This document shows, one piece after another, positions 23,333 through 31,578 of a DNA stretch of 32,218 nt; the stretch's first letter is position 1; every line of letters begins with the position of its first letter. The position numbers were made by a program, and so were the translations under genes. The stretch lies in the NCBI GenBank assembly GCA_964477735.1, contig CAYZFD010000016.1, positions 1-32,218 on the forward strand. The letters run 5' to 3'. The DNA comes from CAYZFD01 sp964477735. Lineage in GTDB: Bacteria > Bacteroidota > Bacteroidia > Flavobacteriales > Flavobacteriaceae. Below the pieces are notes generated by a model. The model was not told the DNA's origin, searched no databases, and was given only the letters and a program-made list of their open reading frames with translations.

Positions 23333-24919
23333 ATGAAAATTCGCCTTATTGTTACATTCACATGGACTGCCCTAACCCTAATGGGGTGCGGAAGTACTAC
23401 GCTGATCAAAACCAACCCCGAAAAAGTAAGCACGCTTCCCCAAAAGGTGTTTGAACTTTCTGACGATGAAAAAAAATCTTGGAGCCATAAAGATGTTATC
23501 CTAGACTCGCTCCCTGGTATGAGCATTGAGCGAGCCTATGACGCGCTGTTAAAAAACAAACGGGGACAAAAAGTTGTTGTGGCCGTTATTGATTCTGGAA
23601 TAGATATTGAGCATGAAGATTTAGATGGTGTGATTTGGACCAACAATGATGAGATTCCTAATAATGGAATAGATGATGACAAAAATGGCTATGTTGACGA
23701 CGTTCATGGTTGGAATTTTTTAGGAGATTCAGACGGAGAAAACTTAGAGCTGACCCGAATCCTCAAAAAAGGAGATGATGGCTCTGCTATCTATCAAAAA
23801 GCCAAATCGGAACATGAAAAAAAACTTGGAGAAGCTCAAGCTCAAAAAACCCAAATCGATCAAATGATGAGCCTGCTCCCCAAATCAAAAAAAGCAATGG
23901 AAACACATTTTGGTAAGGCAGACTATAGTATAGAAGAAATTCAAGCAATAGAAAGCACAGATCCTCAACTAAATGAAGCAAAAGGTTTTTTGCTGTTTTT
24001 AGATCAAAATAAAATCTCTGTTAAAGACTTGGAAGATTATCATCAATACCTATCAGACCAGGTTGACTTTCACTACAACCTTAGTTTTGATGGCAGGGCT
24101 GCTGTTGGCGATGATGTTGATGACATTGATGACCGGGGTTATGGAAATGCTAACGTCATCGGACCAAACAAAGACAGCGCGGAACATGGCACACATGTCT
24201 CTGGAATTATTGCGGCAGAACGCAACAATGGCATTGGGATGAACGGCGTGGCTTCAAACGTAGAAATCATGCCCATTCGAGCTGTTCCTAATGGCGATGA
24301 ATATGACAAAGACATTGCTTTGGCCATTCGCTATGCTGTTGACAATGGTGCTTCAATCATCAACACTAGTTTTGGTAAATATTATTCTACACATCCCGAA
24401 TGGGTTTGGGATGCTATTGCTTATGCGGCTAAAAATAATGTGCTCATAGTCAATGCTGCTGGAAACGAATCTTTCAACATTGATAACCCTGAGCATTCGG
24501 TTTTTCCAAATGACGTCAATAGTGAGGGCAAAGAAATCTCTGATACTTTTATAACCGTGGGTGCTCTTGCTCCTAGCAACGGTGCTGACATGGTTGCTGG
24601 TTTTTCGAATTATGGAAGTGAACATGTTGATGTTTTTGCTCCAGGAGACGACATTTGGTCCTGTTATCCCAATAATAAATATGAGTTTGCAGGAGGAACT
24701 TCTATGGCGGCACCTGCAGTTAGTGGTGTAGCAGCGCTTGTGCGTTCCTATTTTCCAGAAATGAAAGCCAAAGAAGTCAAGCAACTACTCATGAATAGCG
24801 GTACGCCTATTCAGACCGAGGTCGCTGTGGAATCGGGAGCTGTTGCTTTTAAAAATATTTGTAAATCTGGTCGAATTGTAAACGCCTACAACGCCCTTCG
24901 AATGGCTGGCATGAAATAA
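23333..24919 (+). CDS. S8 (subtilisin-like) lipoprotein protease
   Basis: It is a serine protease probably anchored in the cell envelope: the lipobox TLMGC places the lipidated Cys at residue 19. The triad is Asp87 (VAVIDSGIDIEHEDLDG), His285 (AEHGTHVSGIIAAE) and Ser457 (GGTSMAAPAVSG), with oxyanion Asn378 (NAAGNES). About 198 residues separate Asp and His, far more than in subtilisin; the insert at about 140-245 is Lys/Glu/Gln-rich and probably helical. A DxDxNGxVDD-like acidic stretch (113-123) may bind calcium. Length is 528 aa. An M1 peptidase follows after 6 bp. Confidence 0.93.
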   Translation: MKIRLIVTFTWTALTLMGCGSTTLIKTNPEKVSTLPQKVFELSDDEKKSWSHKDVILDSLPGMSIERAYDALLKNKRGQKVVVAVIDSGIDIEHEDLDGVIWTNNDEIPNNGIDDDKNGYVDDVHGWNFLGDSDGENLELTRILKKGDDGSAIYQKAKSEHEKKLGEAQAQKTQIDQMMSLLPKSKKAMETHFGKADYSIEEIQAIESTDPQLNEAKGFLLFLDQNKISVKDLEDYHQYLSDQVDFHYNLSFDGRAAVGDDVDDIDDRGYGNANVIGPNKDSAEHGTHVSGIIAAERNNGIGMNGVASNVEIMPIRAVPNGDEYDKDIALAIRYAVDNGASIINTSFGKYYSTHPEWVWDAIAYAAKNNVLIVNAAGNESFNIDNPEHSVFPNDVNSEGKEISDTFITVGALAPSNGADMVAGFSNYGSEHVDVFAPGDDIWSCYPNNKYEFAGGTSMAAPAVSGVAALVRSYFPEMKAKEVKQLLMNSGTPIQTEVAVESGAVAFKNICKSGRIVNAYNALRMAGMK

Positions 24920-24925
24920 TAAAAC

Positions 24926-26752
24926 ATGAAAAAAATTCTTTTAATTATACTGATTTCTCCAGCCCTTTGGGCTCAAAGTAGTGCAACCCTTGGTTGGCAA
25001 CAAGAAGCCAACTACAACATGGGGGTTACTATGGATGTGAAAACATTTAGGTATAAAGGCAGTCAAGTCATTACCTATACCAATCACTCTCCCGACACAC
25101 TTAAACAAGTTTTTTATCATTTGTTTTTTAATGCTTTCCAACCTGGAAGTGAAATGGATGTGCGCTCAAGAAATATTTCAGATCCCGACCCACGAGTTGG
25201 AAGTAGGATAGCCGAATTAAACGAAAACGAAGTGGGTTATTTGAGAGTGTCTAACCTAACCCAAGATGGTGCTCCGCTTTCTTACGAAGAAGAAGAAACC
25301 ATTTTAAGCGTTCGTCTCAACAAAGCTTTGCTTCCTGGACAAACCACTTTGCTTCGCTTAGATTTTGATGGCCAGGTGCCTAAGCAAATTCGTCGTAGTG
25401 GACGCAACAACAAGGAAGGTGTGGCGCTGTCCATGACCCAATGGTATCCAAAATTGGCCGAATATGATCATGAGGGCTGGCATGCCAATGCCTATATTGG
25501 GCGCGAATTTCATGGCGTTTGGGGAAGTTATAAGGTGGCCATCACCCTTGACAAAGATTATGTTGTGGGTGGAACAGGCTATTTGCAAAATCCTGAAGAA
25601 GTGGGGCATGGCTATGCCGAAAAAACCAAAAAAACACGTTCCAAAAATCTGACATGGTTGTTTGATGCCCCAAATGTTCATGATTTTGCTTGGGCTGCTG
25701 ATCCTGATTATTTACACGATGTCGTTGACGGTCCTTCGGGCGTTAAGCTTCATTTTTTATATAAAAACGACCCAGAAATAATTGAAAATTGGAAAAAATT
25801 ACAAGAACCAACCGTGCGTTTAATGGCGTTTTTCAACAAGCATATTGGACCATATCCATGGAAGCAATATTCCGTTATTCAAGGAGGTGATGGGGGTATG
25901 GAATATGCCATGTGTACCCTCATTACAGGTAAAAGGAGTTTTGGGAGTTTGTTTGGCGTTACGGCACACGAAATGGCTCATGCGTGGTTTCAACATATTT
26001 TGGCAACAAACGAATCTAAACACGAGTGGATGGATGAAGGATTTACGTCATACATTTCGAGTCTTGCAGAAAATGAAATTTTAGACGAGAAACAAGAAAA
26101 CCCTTTTTTGGGCTACTATAGGGGGTATTATGCCTTGGTGGCTTCGGGTATGGAACAGCCACTATCGACTCACGCAGACCGCTATGCCTATAATCGCGCC
26201 TATGGCGTTTCGGCCTATAGCAAAGGGGCTGTTTTTTTGGCACAATTGGGATATGTGATTGGGCACGAAAATCTTCAAAAAACTTTGCACAGATATTTTG
26301 AAGAATTTGGTTTTAAACATCCTACCCCAAACGACTTTAAGCGTGTGGCCGAAAAAGTTTCTGGTATTCAACTAGATTGGTATTTGGTTGACTGGACACA
26401 AACCACCAATACCATAGATTATGCCATTGAAAACGTTTCAGAAAAAGAGGAAAATCAAACGGAGGTGCTCTTAAAACGAAAAGGATTAATGCCAATGCCT
26501 ATCGATTTGGTCGTAGTCTATAAAGACGGTTCATATGAGAGCTTCTATATCCCACTAAGAATGATGCGTGGAGAAAAGAAAAATCCATACGGAGCAGACG
26601 TGAAACGAACTGTTTTGAAAGATTGGCCTTGGGCTTTTCCAGATTACAAATTGCATCTCGATAAACCTTTAAACCAGATTAAAGGAATCTATATAGATCC
26701 TTCAGGATTAATGGCCGACGTGGAAAGCACGAACAATGCGATTGAATTTTAA
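24926..26752 (+). CDS. M1-family metallopeptidase, exported
   Basis: It is a zinc aminopeptidase-like enzyme with a signal peptide (about residues 1-16, ending LWAQ). The zinc site is HEMAH with His348, Glu349 and His352, plus Glu371 in WMDEGFTSY. The exopeptidase motif appears as GGDGGMEYAM (residues 320-329), so the usual GxMEN has Tyr in place of Asn, which may change substrate choice. Length is 608 aa. It lies just behind the S8 protease, so the two may serve envelope protein turnover or nutrient peptide use. Confidence 0.92.
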   Translation: MKKILLIILISPALWAQSSATLGWQQEANYNMGVTMDVKTFRYKGSQVITYTNHSPDTLKQVFYHLFFNAFQPGSEMDVRSRNISDPDPRVGSRIAELNENEVGYLRVSNLTQDGAPLSYEEEETILSVRLNKALLPGQTTLLRLDFDGQVPKQIRRSGRNNKEGVALSMTQWYPKLAEYDHEGWHANAYIGREFHGVWGSYKVAITLDKDYVVGGTGYLQNPEEVGHGYAEKTKKTRSKNLTWLFDAPNVHDFAWAADPDYLHDVVDGPSGVKLHFLYKNDPEIIENWKKLQEPTVRLMAFFNKHIGPYPWKQYSVIQGGDGGMEYAMCTLITGKRSFGSLFGVTAHEMAHAWFQHILATNESKHEWMDEGFTSYISSLAENEILDEKQENPFLGYYRGYYALVASGMEQPLSTHADRYAYNRAYGVSAYSKGAVFLAQLGYVIGHENLQKTLHRYFEEFGFKHPTPNDFKRVAEKVSGIQLDWYLVDWTQTTNTIDYAIENVSEKEENQTEVLLKRKGLMPMPIDLVVVYKDGSYESFYIPLRMMRGEKKNPYGADVKRTVLKDWPWAFPDYKLHLDKPLNQIKGIYIDPSGLMADVESTNNAIEF

Positions 26753-26787
26753 TCTTTGTTTTAGGTATTTTAAAAACAACTTTTAGA

Positions 26788-27162
26788 ATGAAAAAACCAT
26801 TTGGTTTTCCTGCATCAATGCGACTCAAAAACGCAGACATGATAGCGTGGGTTTTTGAAGTGGGAACCTCATTTTCTTATGGACCCTATCGCCTTATTTT
26901 TTTACCCAAAAAGAATATGAATGAATTGCGATTGAAGTTTGGCATAAGCGTTCCCAAGAAGTCTTTTTCTTCAGCAGTGACACGCAATCGTATAAAAAGA
27001 AAAATAAAGGAGGCTTTTCGCTTACACAGAGAATCGAGTTTAGGAAATGCTTTTTTAGGGGTTGGTTTTTTGATCTACAACTCAAAAAAAGAAATTGAGG
27101 ATTTTGAAACACCTATGAAAGATATTCTTAGCCAATGGAAAGAAAAAATGGAACAAGATTAG
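26788..27162 (+). CDS. rnpA: Ribonuclease P protein component
   Basis: It is the protein subunit of RNase P, which matures tRNA 5' ends. At 124 aa it has the family RNR motif VTRNRIKRKIKEAFR at residues 64-78 and FGISVPKK just before. rpmH, its partner in many bacteria, is not next to it. It follows the M1 peptidase by 35 bp and its last 4 bases overlap the end of the convergent GNAT gene. Confidence 0.95.
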   Translation: MKKPFGFPASMRLKNADMIAWVFEVGTSFSYGPYRLIFLPKKNMNELRLKFGISVPKKSFSSAVTRNRIKRKIKEAFRLHRESSLGNAFLGVGFLIYNSKKEIEDFETPMKDILSQWKEKMEQD

Positions 27163-27602
27163 CTGCTTCTATACATTGCTAAATGGGAAATGTTATCCTC
27201 TAAATAGGGTGCTCCTTGGGTTTTAAAACCGTGTTGTGCATAAAAGTTTTCAAGATGTGCTTGAGCAGAAATTTTAACTTCTCCTCCTTTTTCTAATTGG
27301 TCTAGGGCTTTTAAAGATTCAATGACAAGTTGATGCCCTATACCACTTTTTCTGTGACTTTCTTTTACTACTGCTCTCCCAAAGCTTTTTTCTTTAAAAT
27401 AATCCCCTGACTTAAACAAGCGGGCATAGGCCACTAGACTGTTGTCCTGAAAGCCCAGTAAATGATGTGCTTTTTCATCTTTACCATCTAAATCTTGGTA
27501 AACACAATTTTGCTCAACTACAAAAACAGCAGCCCGCAAAGCCATTACTTTATAGAGTGTGTTTCTGGTTAATTCAGCCCAACTATAGCACTTCCATTCC
27601 AT
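27159..27602 (-). CDS. GNAT acetyltransferase, ElaA-like
   Basis: It is an acetyl-CoA-dependent N-acetyltransferase with unknown substrate. The ElaA-like features are the N-terminal WAELTRNTLYKVMALRAAVFVVEQNCVYQDLDGKD and the acetyl-CoA-binding region VKESHRKSGIGHQLV. Length is 147 aa. The ATG overlaps the stop of the CDF gene as TAATG, so translation is probably coupled. Confidence 0.9.
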   Translation of the reverse strand: MEWKCYSWAELTRNTLYKVMALRAAVFVVEQNCVYQDLDGKDEKAHHLLGFQDNSLVAYARLFKSGDYFKEKSFGRAVVKESHRKSGIGHQLVIESLKALDQLEKGGEVKISAQAHLENFYAQHGFKTQGAPYLEDNISHLAMYRSS

Positions 27603-28492
27603 TAGTCTTGAATAATGATGTCTTTTTCTCCCTCTAATCCAAATTCGGGTTGAATGGTGATATGATTAATCGAAAATTTTTCTAATAATTGACTTTCCAA
27701 TTCCTTTCTGATGGACTGAAATTCTTTAACAGAAACATTGTTTTTCAAATCTAAGTGAGCCTCAAGGTGTATTTCCTGTTCGTTCAGTTGCCAAAGATGA
27801 ATGTGATGAATGTTTTTCACCGAATGATTTTGAAGAATCTGTTGAATTACCAAATCAACAGAAATGTGTTTTGGTGTGAAAAGCATTAACATCATGGTTG
27901 ATTCTTTCAATAGATCAAAACTCATAAAAATTAAATAACACGCTATGGCAAAAGTGAGGAGACTATCAACCCAAAAAATATTATATAAATGCATCAATAT
28001 ACCACCTACAAGCACCGCAACTGAAGCCAACATATCGGAAAAAAGGTGTAAATAGGCCGATTTCATGTTTAGGTCATTGTGGGTGTTTTTTCTTATCAAC
28101 AATACGCTAAAGCCATTGGCTACTATAGCAACGGCAGCCAAAATGATAACCAATAAAGCATTAATTTTTTGAGGATTTTGATACCGCTGAATAGCCTCAA
28201 TAATAAGTAAAATAGCAACAACCAATAAAGTAGAAGCGTTGATAAAAGCAGCTAATATTTCTGCTCTTTTGAAACCAAATGTTCTCGCAGTTGATGCTTT
28301 TTTTTTACCGAGTTTTTTTGCTCCATAACTTATCACTAAAGAAATAACATCACTAAAGTTATGGAGTGCATCGCTTAATAGTGCTAAACTTCCAGACACA
28401 AATCCTCCAATGGTTTGCGCAAGAGTTATGCCTATATTGAGAAATATAGAAATCAGTAAATTTTTTTCTTTATGCTGGTGGTTTTCGGCCAT
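27602..28492 (-). CDS. Cation diffusion facilitator exporter
   Basis: It is a membrane antiporter that exports Zn2+ or a similar divalent metal. About six helices are visible, with the paired metal-site motifs SDALHNFSD in helix 2 and HLFSDMLASV in helix 5, a combination typical of zinc transporters. The C-terminal cytoplasmic domain contains NIHHIHLWQLNEQEIHLEAHL, with clustered His. The N terminus has a His/Lys-rich stretch (ENHQHKEKN). Length is 296 aa. It is joined to rpiB by a TAATG overlap, and to the GNAT gene the same way. Confidence 0.92.
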   Translation of the reverse strand: MAENHQHKEKNLLISIFLNIGITLAQTIGGFVSGSLALLSDALHNFSDVISLVISYGAKKLGKKKASTARTFGFKRAEILAAFINASTLLVVAILLIIEAIQRYQNPQKINALLVIILAAVAIVANGFSVLLIRKNTHNDLNMKSAYLHLFSDMLASVAVLVGGILMHLYNIFWVDSLLTFAIACYLIFMSFDLLKESTMMLMLFTPKHISVDLVIQQILQNHSVKNIHHIHLWQLNEQEIHLEAHLDLKNNVSVKEFQSIRKELESQLLEKFSINHITIQPEFGLEGEKDIIIQD

Positions 28493-28926
28493 TAACTACA
28501 AATAGGTATTTTATCTATTCTGTTTTGGTGTCGGCCACCTTCAAAAGCTGTGTTTAAAAAAACATCAACCATTTCTATAGCTTGATTTTCGGAAACAAAT
28601 CTTGCTGGAATACTTAATATATTGGCGTTATTATGAGAACGTGCAAGCGCCACAATTTCTTTAGTCCAACAAAGCGCACAACGAACATTTTTGTACTTGT
28701 TTGCAGTCATAGATGCGCCATTACCACTACCACAAATAATAATTCCAAAGGGCACCTCATTTCTATCCACTCCTGATGCTACTGGATGTACAAAATCAGG
28801 GTAATCCACACTGTCGGGGGTATCTGTTCCAAAGTTCTTCACTTGATAACCTTTGGATTCTAAATGATTTTTAATAGCATTTTTGTAGGCAGGGCCCGCA
28901 TGGTCGTTTCCTATAAATATTTGCAT
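28492..28926 (-). CDS. rpiB: Ribose-5-phosphate isomerase B
   Basis: It interconverts ribose 5-phosphate and ribulose 5-phosphate. From the ATG at 28926 it has 144 aa and begins MQIFIGNDHAGPAYK with Asp8 and His9. The catalytic Cys65 lies in IIICGSGNGASM, and FEGGRHQNRIDKI is the C-terminal signature. An upstream frame to 28986 includes the promoter and is rejected. It heads a three-gene operon with the CDF and GNAT genes. Confidence 0.95.
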   Translation of the reverse strand: MQIFIGNDHAGPAYKNAIKNHLESKGYQVKNFGTDTPDSVDYPDFVHPVASGVDRNEVPFGIIICGSGNGASMTANKYKNVRCALCWTKEIVALARSHNNANILSIPARFVSENQAIEMVDVFLNTAFEGGRHQNRIDKIPICS

Positions 28927-28944
28927 GGGTTTATATTTGATAAG

Positions 28945-28977
28945 CAAAGGTACATTTTTTAACAAAGCTTGTTCAAA
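28945..28977 (-). promoter_or_regulatory. rpiB operon promoter
   Basis: TTTG (28977-28974), 21 bp and TACCTTTG (28952-28945) match the Bacteroidetes consensus, ending 18 bp before the rpiB ATG. Confidence 0.65.
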
Positions 28978-28986
28978 ACATGTCAA

Positions 28987-29331
28987 TAAGTGCTTAAAAG
29001 TTTGGAGTTATCAACAGATTTAGGTGTGAGGGTTTAGTTGTTGCTTTTTATTTAAAATATGACTTCTGTTTATGAACAAAATCAAATAGGTTTTTTAACA
29101 ACTAAAAAGCTTCTATATATTAACATTTGAGTTTATGAACATAATTTAATAATATATATAAATAATTATAAATCAATAATTTAAACTATATATTTTTTGT
29201 TTATAATCTGTTGATTATTATAAAGTAGAAATATTTATTAGGCTTATCAACAAGCTATAATAGTCTCTAAATTCTATTTTTAAATAAAAGAATATTAATG
29301 ATGATTGTTAGCAATGTTAACAGCAGGCTTT
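28987..29331. other. AT-rich divergent gap, candidate replication origin
   Basis: This non-coding stretch between rpiB and rnr carries four same-orientation 9-mers of the form TTAT(C/G)AACA at 29008-29016, 29070-29078, 29133-29141 and 29244-29252; DnaA boxes are TTATCCACA-like. The first three are spaced 62 and 63 bp. Between the third and fourth, 29142-29208 is almost pure A/T. TGTTGATTA (29209-29217) is a reverse-strand near-box within the imperfect inverted repeat TTTATAATC...GATTATTATAAA. No ORF is seen. Origin function is an inference: no dnaA, dnaN or gidA gene is in the window. Confidence 0.35.
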
Positions 29332-29360
29332 TTTGATTCCAATAATAAGGGCTAATTTCG
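29332..29360 (+). promoter_or_regulatory. rnr promoter
   Basis: TTTG (29332-29335), 17 bp and TAATTTCG (29353-29360) match the Bacteroidetes promoter with one mismatch, 16 bp before the rnr ATG. Confidence 0.55.
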
Positions 29361-29376
29361 TGTAGAATTTAGGAAA

Positions 29377-31533
29377 ATGCCAAAGAAGAATAAAAAGAAA
29401 GTACAGAAAAATATAGCAACTGCTGTTCAGACTTTCTTTAAGAAAAACAATACCAAGTCATTTAATTACAAGCAAATTTGCGCACAATTTGGCATCAGTG
29501 ATGCGAGTGGAAGAAACCATGTGATAAAAATATTAACTCGCCTAACAGCTAAAAAAGAGTTGATAGAAATAGAGAGAGGAAAATATAAATCAGCAGTAAA
29601 AGCAAGTGTTTATGAAGGTTATCTAGATGCGACTAAAGATGGAAATGCATACATAATTTCAGATCAATTAGAGGATGATGTTTTTGTTAGGGAAAAAAAT
29701 AGAGGCACTGCAACCGATGGAGATCTTGTAAAGATTTTATTGTTTAACAGTAAGACAAGTCGAAGAAAGGAAGCAGAAGTTATTGAAATAATTAAGAGAA
29801 AAACCAATCGTTTTGTTGGGATACTTCAATTCACTAATAAAGGACCTGTTGTTTTTTGTGGTTCCGATAAACCTCATTTTCATATTAAACAACAAAAGGA
29901 AATAGAGGAAGGCCAAAAAGTTGTAATTGAGGTAGAAAATTGGGGGGAAAACGGTCTTCCTTCTGCTAAAATATTAAAAATATTAGGACTACCTGGCACC
30001 CATCAAGCTGAAATTCATGGAATTCTCGAAGAATTTAATCTTCCTTATGTTTTTTCAGATGATGTATTAGCAGCTGCCACCAATATTGACACCCACATCA
30101 AGAAAGATGAAATTAAAAATAGAAGGGATTTTAGATCAACACTTACTTTCACTATTGACCCCCATGACGCTAAAGATTTTGATGATGCTATTTCTTATAA
30201 AGTTTTAGAAAACAATAATATAGAAGTTGGAGTACATATTGCTGATGTTTCCTATTATTTAGCGACAAATACAATCTTAGAGGAAGAGGCAGAGAAGCGT
30301 GCAACATCTGTATATTTAGTAGATCGTGTCGTTCCGATGCTTCCTGAAGTTTTGTCTAATCAGGTTTGTTCATTAAGGCCAAATGAAGATAAACTTTGCT
30401 TTTCTGCTGTTTTTGAAATAGATCAACACGCTCAAATTATTAATGAATGGTATGGAAAAACAATCATAAATTCTGATAAAAGACTCGCTTATGAAGAGGC
30501 CGAAATATTAATTGAAACTAAAAAAAACATCATACCAGAAAACATTTCGCTTAGCCAAAAGGAAGAAAAAATATCAAATTCCCTATTAGAAGCTATTTTA
30601 GACCTCCACGAAAAAGCAAAGAAAATTAGAAAAAGACGTATGCAATCAGGGGCTATTTCTTTTGACAAAATAGAAGTGCGTTTTCAACTTAATGAAGAAC
30701 AAGAACCTACAGATGTTTTTATTAAGCAATCTAAAAACGCTAATAAGCTTATCGAAGAATATATGTTACTAGCCAACAAAAAAGTAGCAGAATTTATAGC
30801 CAACAAAAAACCAGAACCCCCTTTCGTATACAGAATTCATGATGAACCTGATGTAGATAAACTAGCCAATCTTCAACGCATGTGCACTAAGTTTGGTTAT
30901 AAAATTCAAGTGCAAACAAAAAAGCAACTCTCAAATTCTATCAATAAATTGCTAAAAGATATCAAGGGAACAAAAGAGCAAAATCTTATCGACACCCTTG
31001 CTATCCGCAGTATGAGTAAAGCTGAGTATAGCACCAAAAATATAGGTCATTATGGTTTAGCTTTCGACCATTACACCCACTTTACCTCACCCATTCGAAG
31101 ATATCCAGATGTACTCGTACATCGACTTTTAGAGGCCTATCTTCTCAACCAGAAAACAACCATCAAGGAGCTAGAGTCTAAATGTAAACACAGCTCGTTT
31201 ATGGAGCAAGTGGCCACAAAAGCAGAGCGTAATTCCATAAAGTATATGCAAGTGAAATATGTTTCAAAATATATTGGCAAAGAATTTGATGCCGTAATTT
31301 CTGGAGTTATAGAACGCGGCATATTCATAGAGCTCATAGAAAGTAAGTGTGAAGGCATGATTCGTTTAAAAGACATTCCGGGAGATTATTATCATTTTGA
31401 TCCGCAACATTTTTCTGTAATAGGCTCTAGAACCAAAAAAGTTTTTCAGCTAGGTGATGCCGTTCGTGTAAAAATTCTAGAAGCAGACTTGGTAAAAAAA
31501 CAGATCGAGATGACATTAACAGCCTATGAATAA
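29377..31533 (+). CDS. rnr: Ribonuclease R
   Basis: It is a processive 3'-5' exoribonuclease that degrades structured RNA. At 718 aa it has an N-terminal winged-helix region (about 1-75, after a Lys-rich start), cold-shock-like domains (about 78-205), an RNB catalytic domain with IDPHDAKDFDDAI (Asp261, Asp267, Asp269, Asp270) and HYTHFTSPIRRYPD, and a C-terminal S1 domain ending LVKKQIEMTLTAYE. It lacks the long basic C-terminal tail of E. coli RNase R. The gene looks more A/T-rich than those at 10-26 kb. Confidence 0.95.
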   Translation: MPKKNKKKVQKNIATAVQTFFKKNNTKSFNYKQICAQFGISDASGRNHVIKILTRLTAKKELIEIERGKYKSAVKASVYEGYLDATKDGNAYIISDQLEDDVFVREKNRGTATDGDLVKILLFNSKTSRRKEAEVIEIIKRKTNRFVGILQFTNKGPVVFCGSDKPHFHIKQQKEIEEGQKVVIEVENWGENGLPSAKILKILGLPGTHQAEIHGILEEFNLPYVFSDDVLAAATNIDTHIKKDEIKNRRDFRSTLTFTIDPHDAKDFDDAISYKVLENNNIEVGVHIADVSYYLATNTILEEEAEKRATSVYLVDRVVPMLPEVLSNQVCSLRPNEDKLCFSAVFEIDQHAQIINEWYGKTIINSDKRLAYEEAEILIETKKNIIPENISLSQKEEKISNSLLEAILDLHEKAKKIRKRRMQSGAISFDKIEVRFQLNEEQEPTDVFIKQSKNANKLIEEYMLLANKKVAEFIANKKPEPPFVYRIHDEPDVDKLANLQRMCTKFGYKIQVQTKKQLSNSINKLLKDIKGTKEQNLIDTLAIRSMSKAEYSTKNIGHYGLAFDHYTHFTSPIRRYPDVLVHRLLEAYLLNQKTTIKELESKCKHSSFMEQVATKAERNSIKYMQVKYVSKYIGKEFDAVISGVIERGIFIELIESKCEGMIRLKDIPGDYYHFDPQHFSVIGSRTKKVFQLGDAVRVKILEADLVKKQIEMTLTAYE

Positions 31534-31536
31534 CAT

Positions 31537-31556
31537 TTACTAAATTTGTTTAGTAA
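31537..31556. promoter_or_regulatory. Inverted repeat over a -7 box before the head-GIN gene
   Basis: TTACTAAA (31537-31544) and TTTAGTAA (31549-31556) are perfect inverted half-sites separated by TTTG. The sequence TAAATTTG (31541-31548), a consensus -7 box, lies inside. No T tract follows, so it is not a normal terminator for rnr. It looks like an operator on the promoter of the next gene, but the -33 element is missing. Confidence 0.4.
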
Positions 31557-31578
31557 CAAAACTGCAAAATCAATAAAA

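Noticed and set aside
23787..24784. Minus-strand ORFs opposite the S8 protease.
   Set aside because: They are shadows of a gene with a full catalytic triad; their translations show no family features.
29315..29322. TGTTAACA palindrome before rnr as an operator.
   Set aside because: It is short, common in such A/T-rich sequence, and not aligned with the promoter elements.
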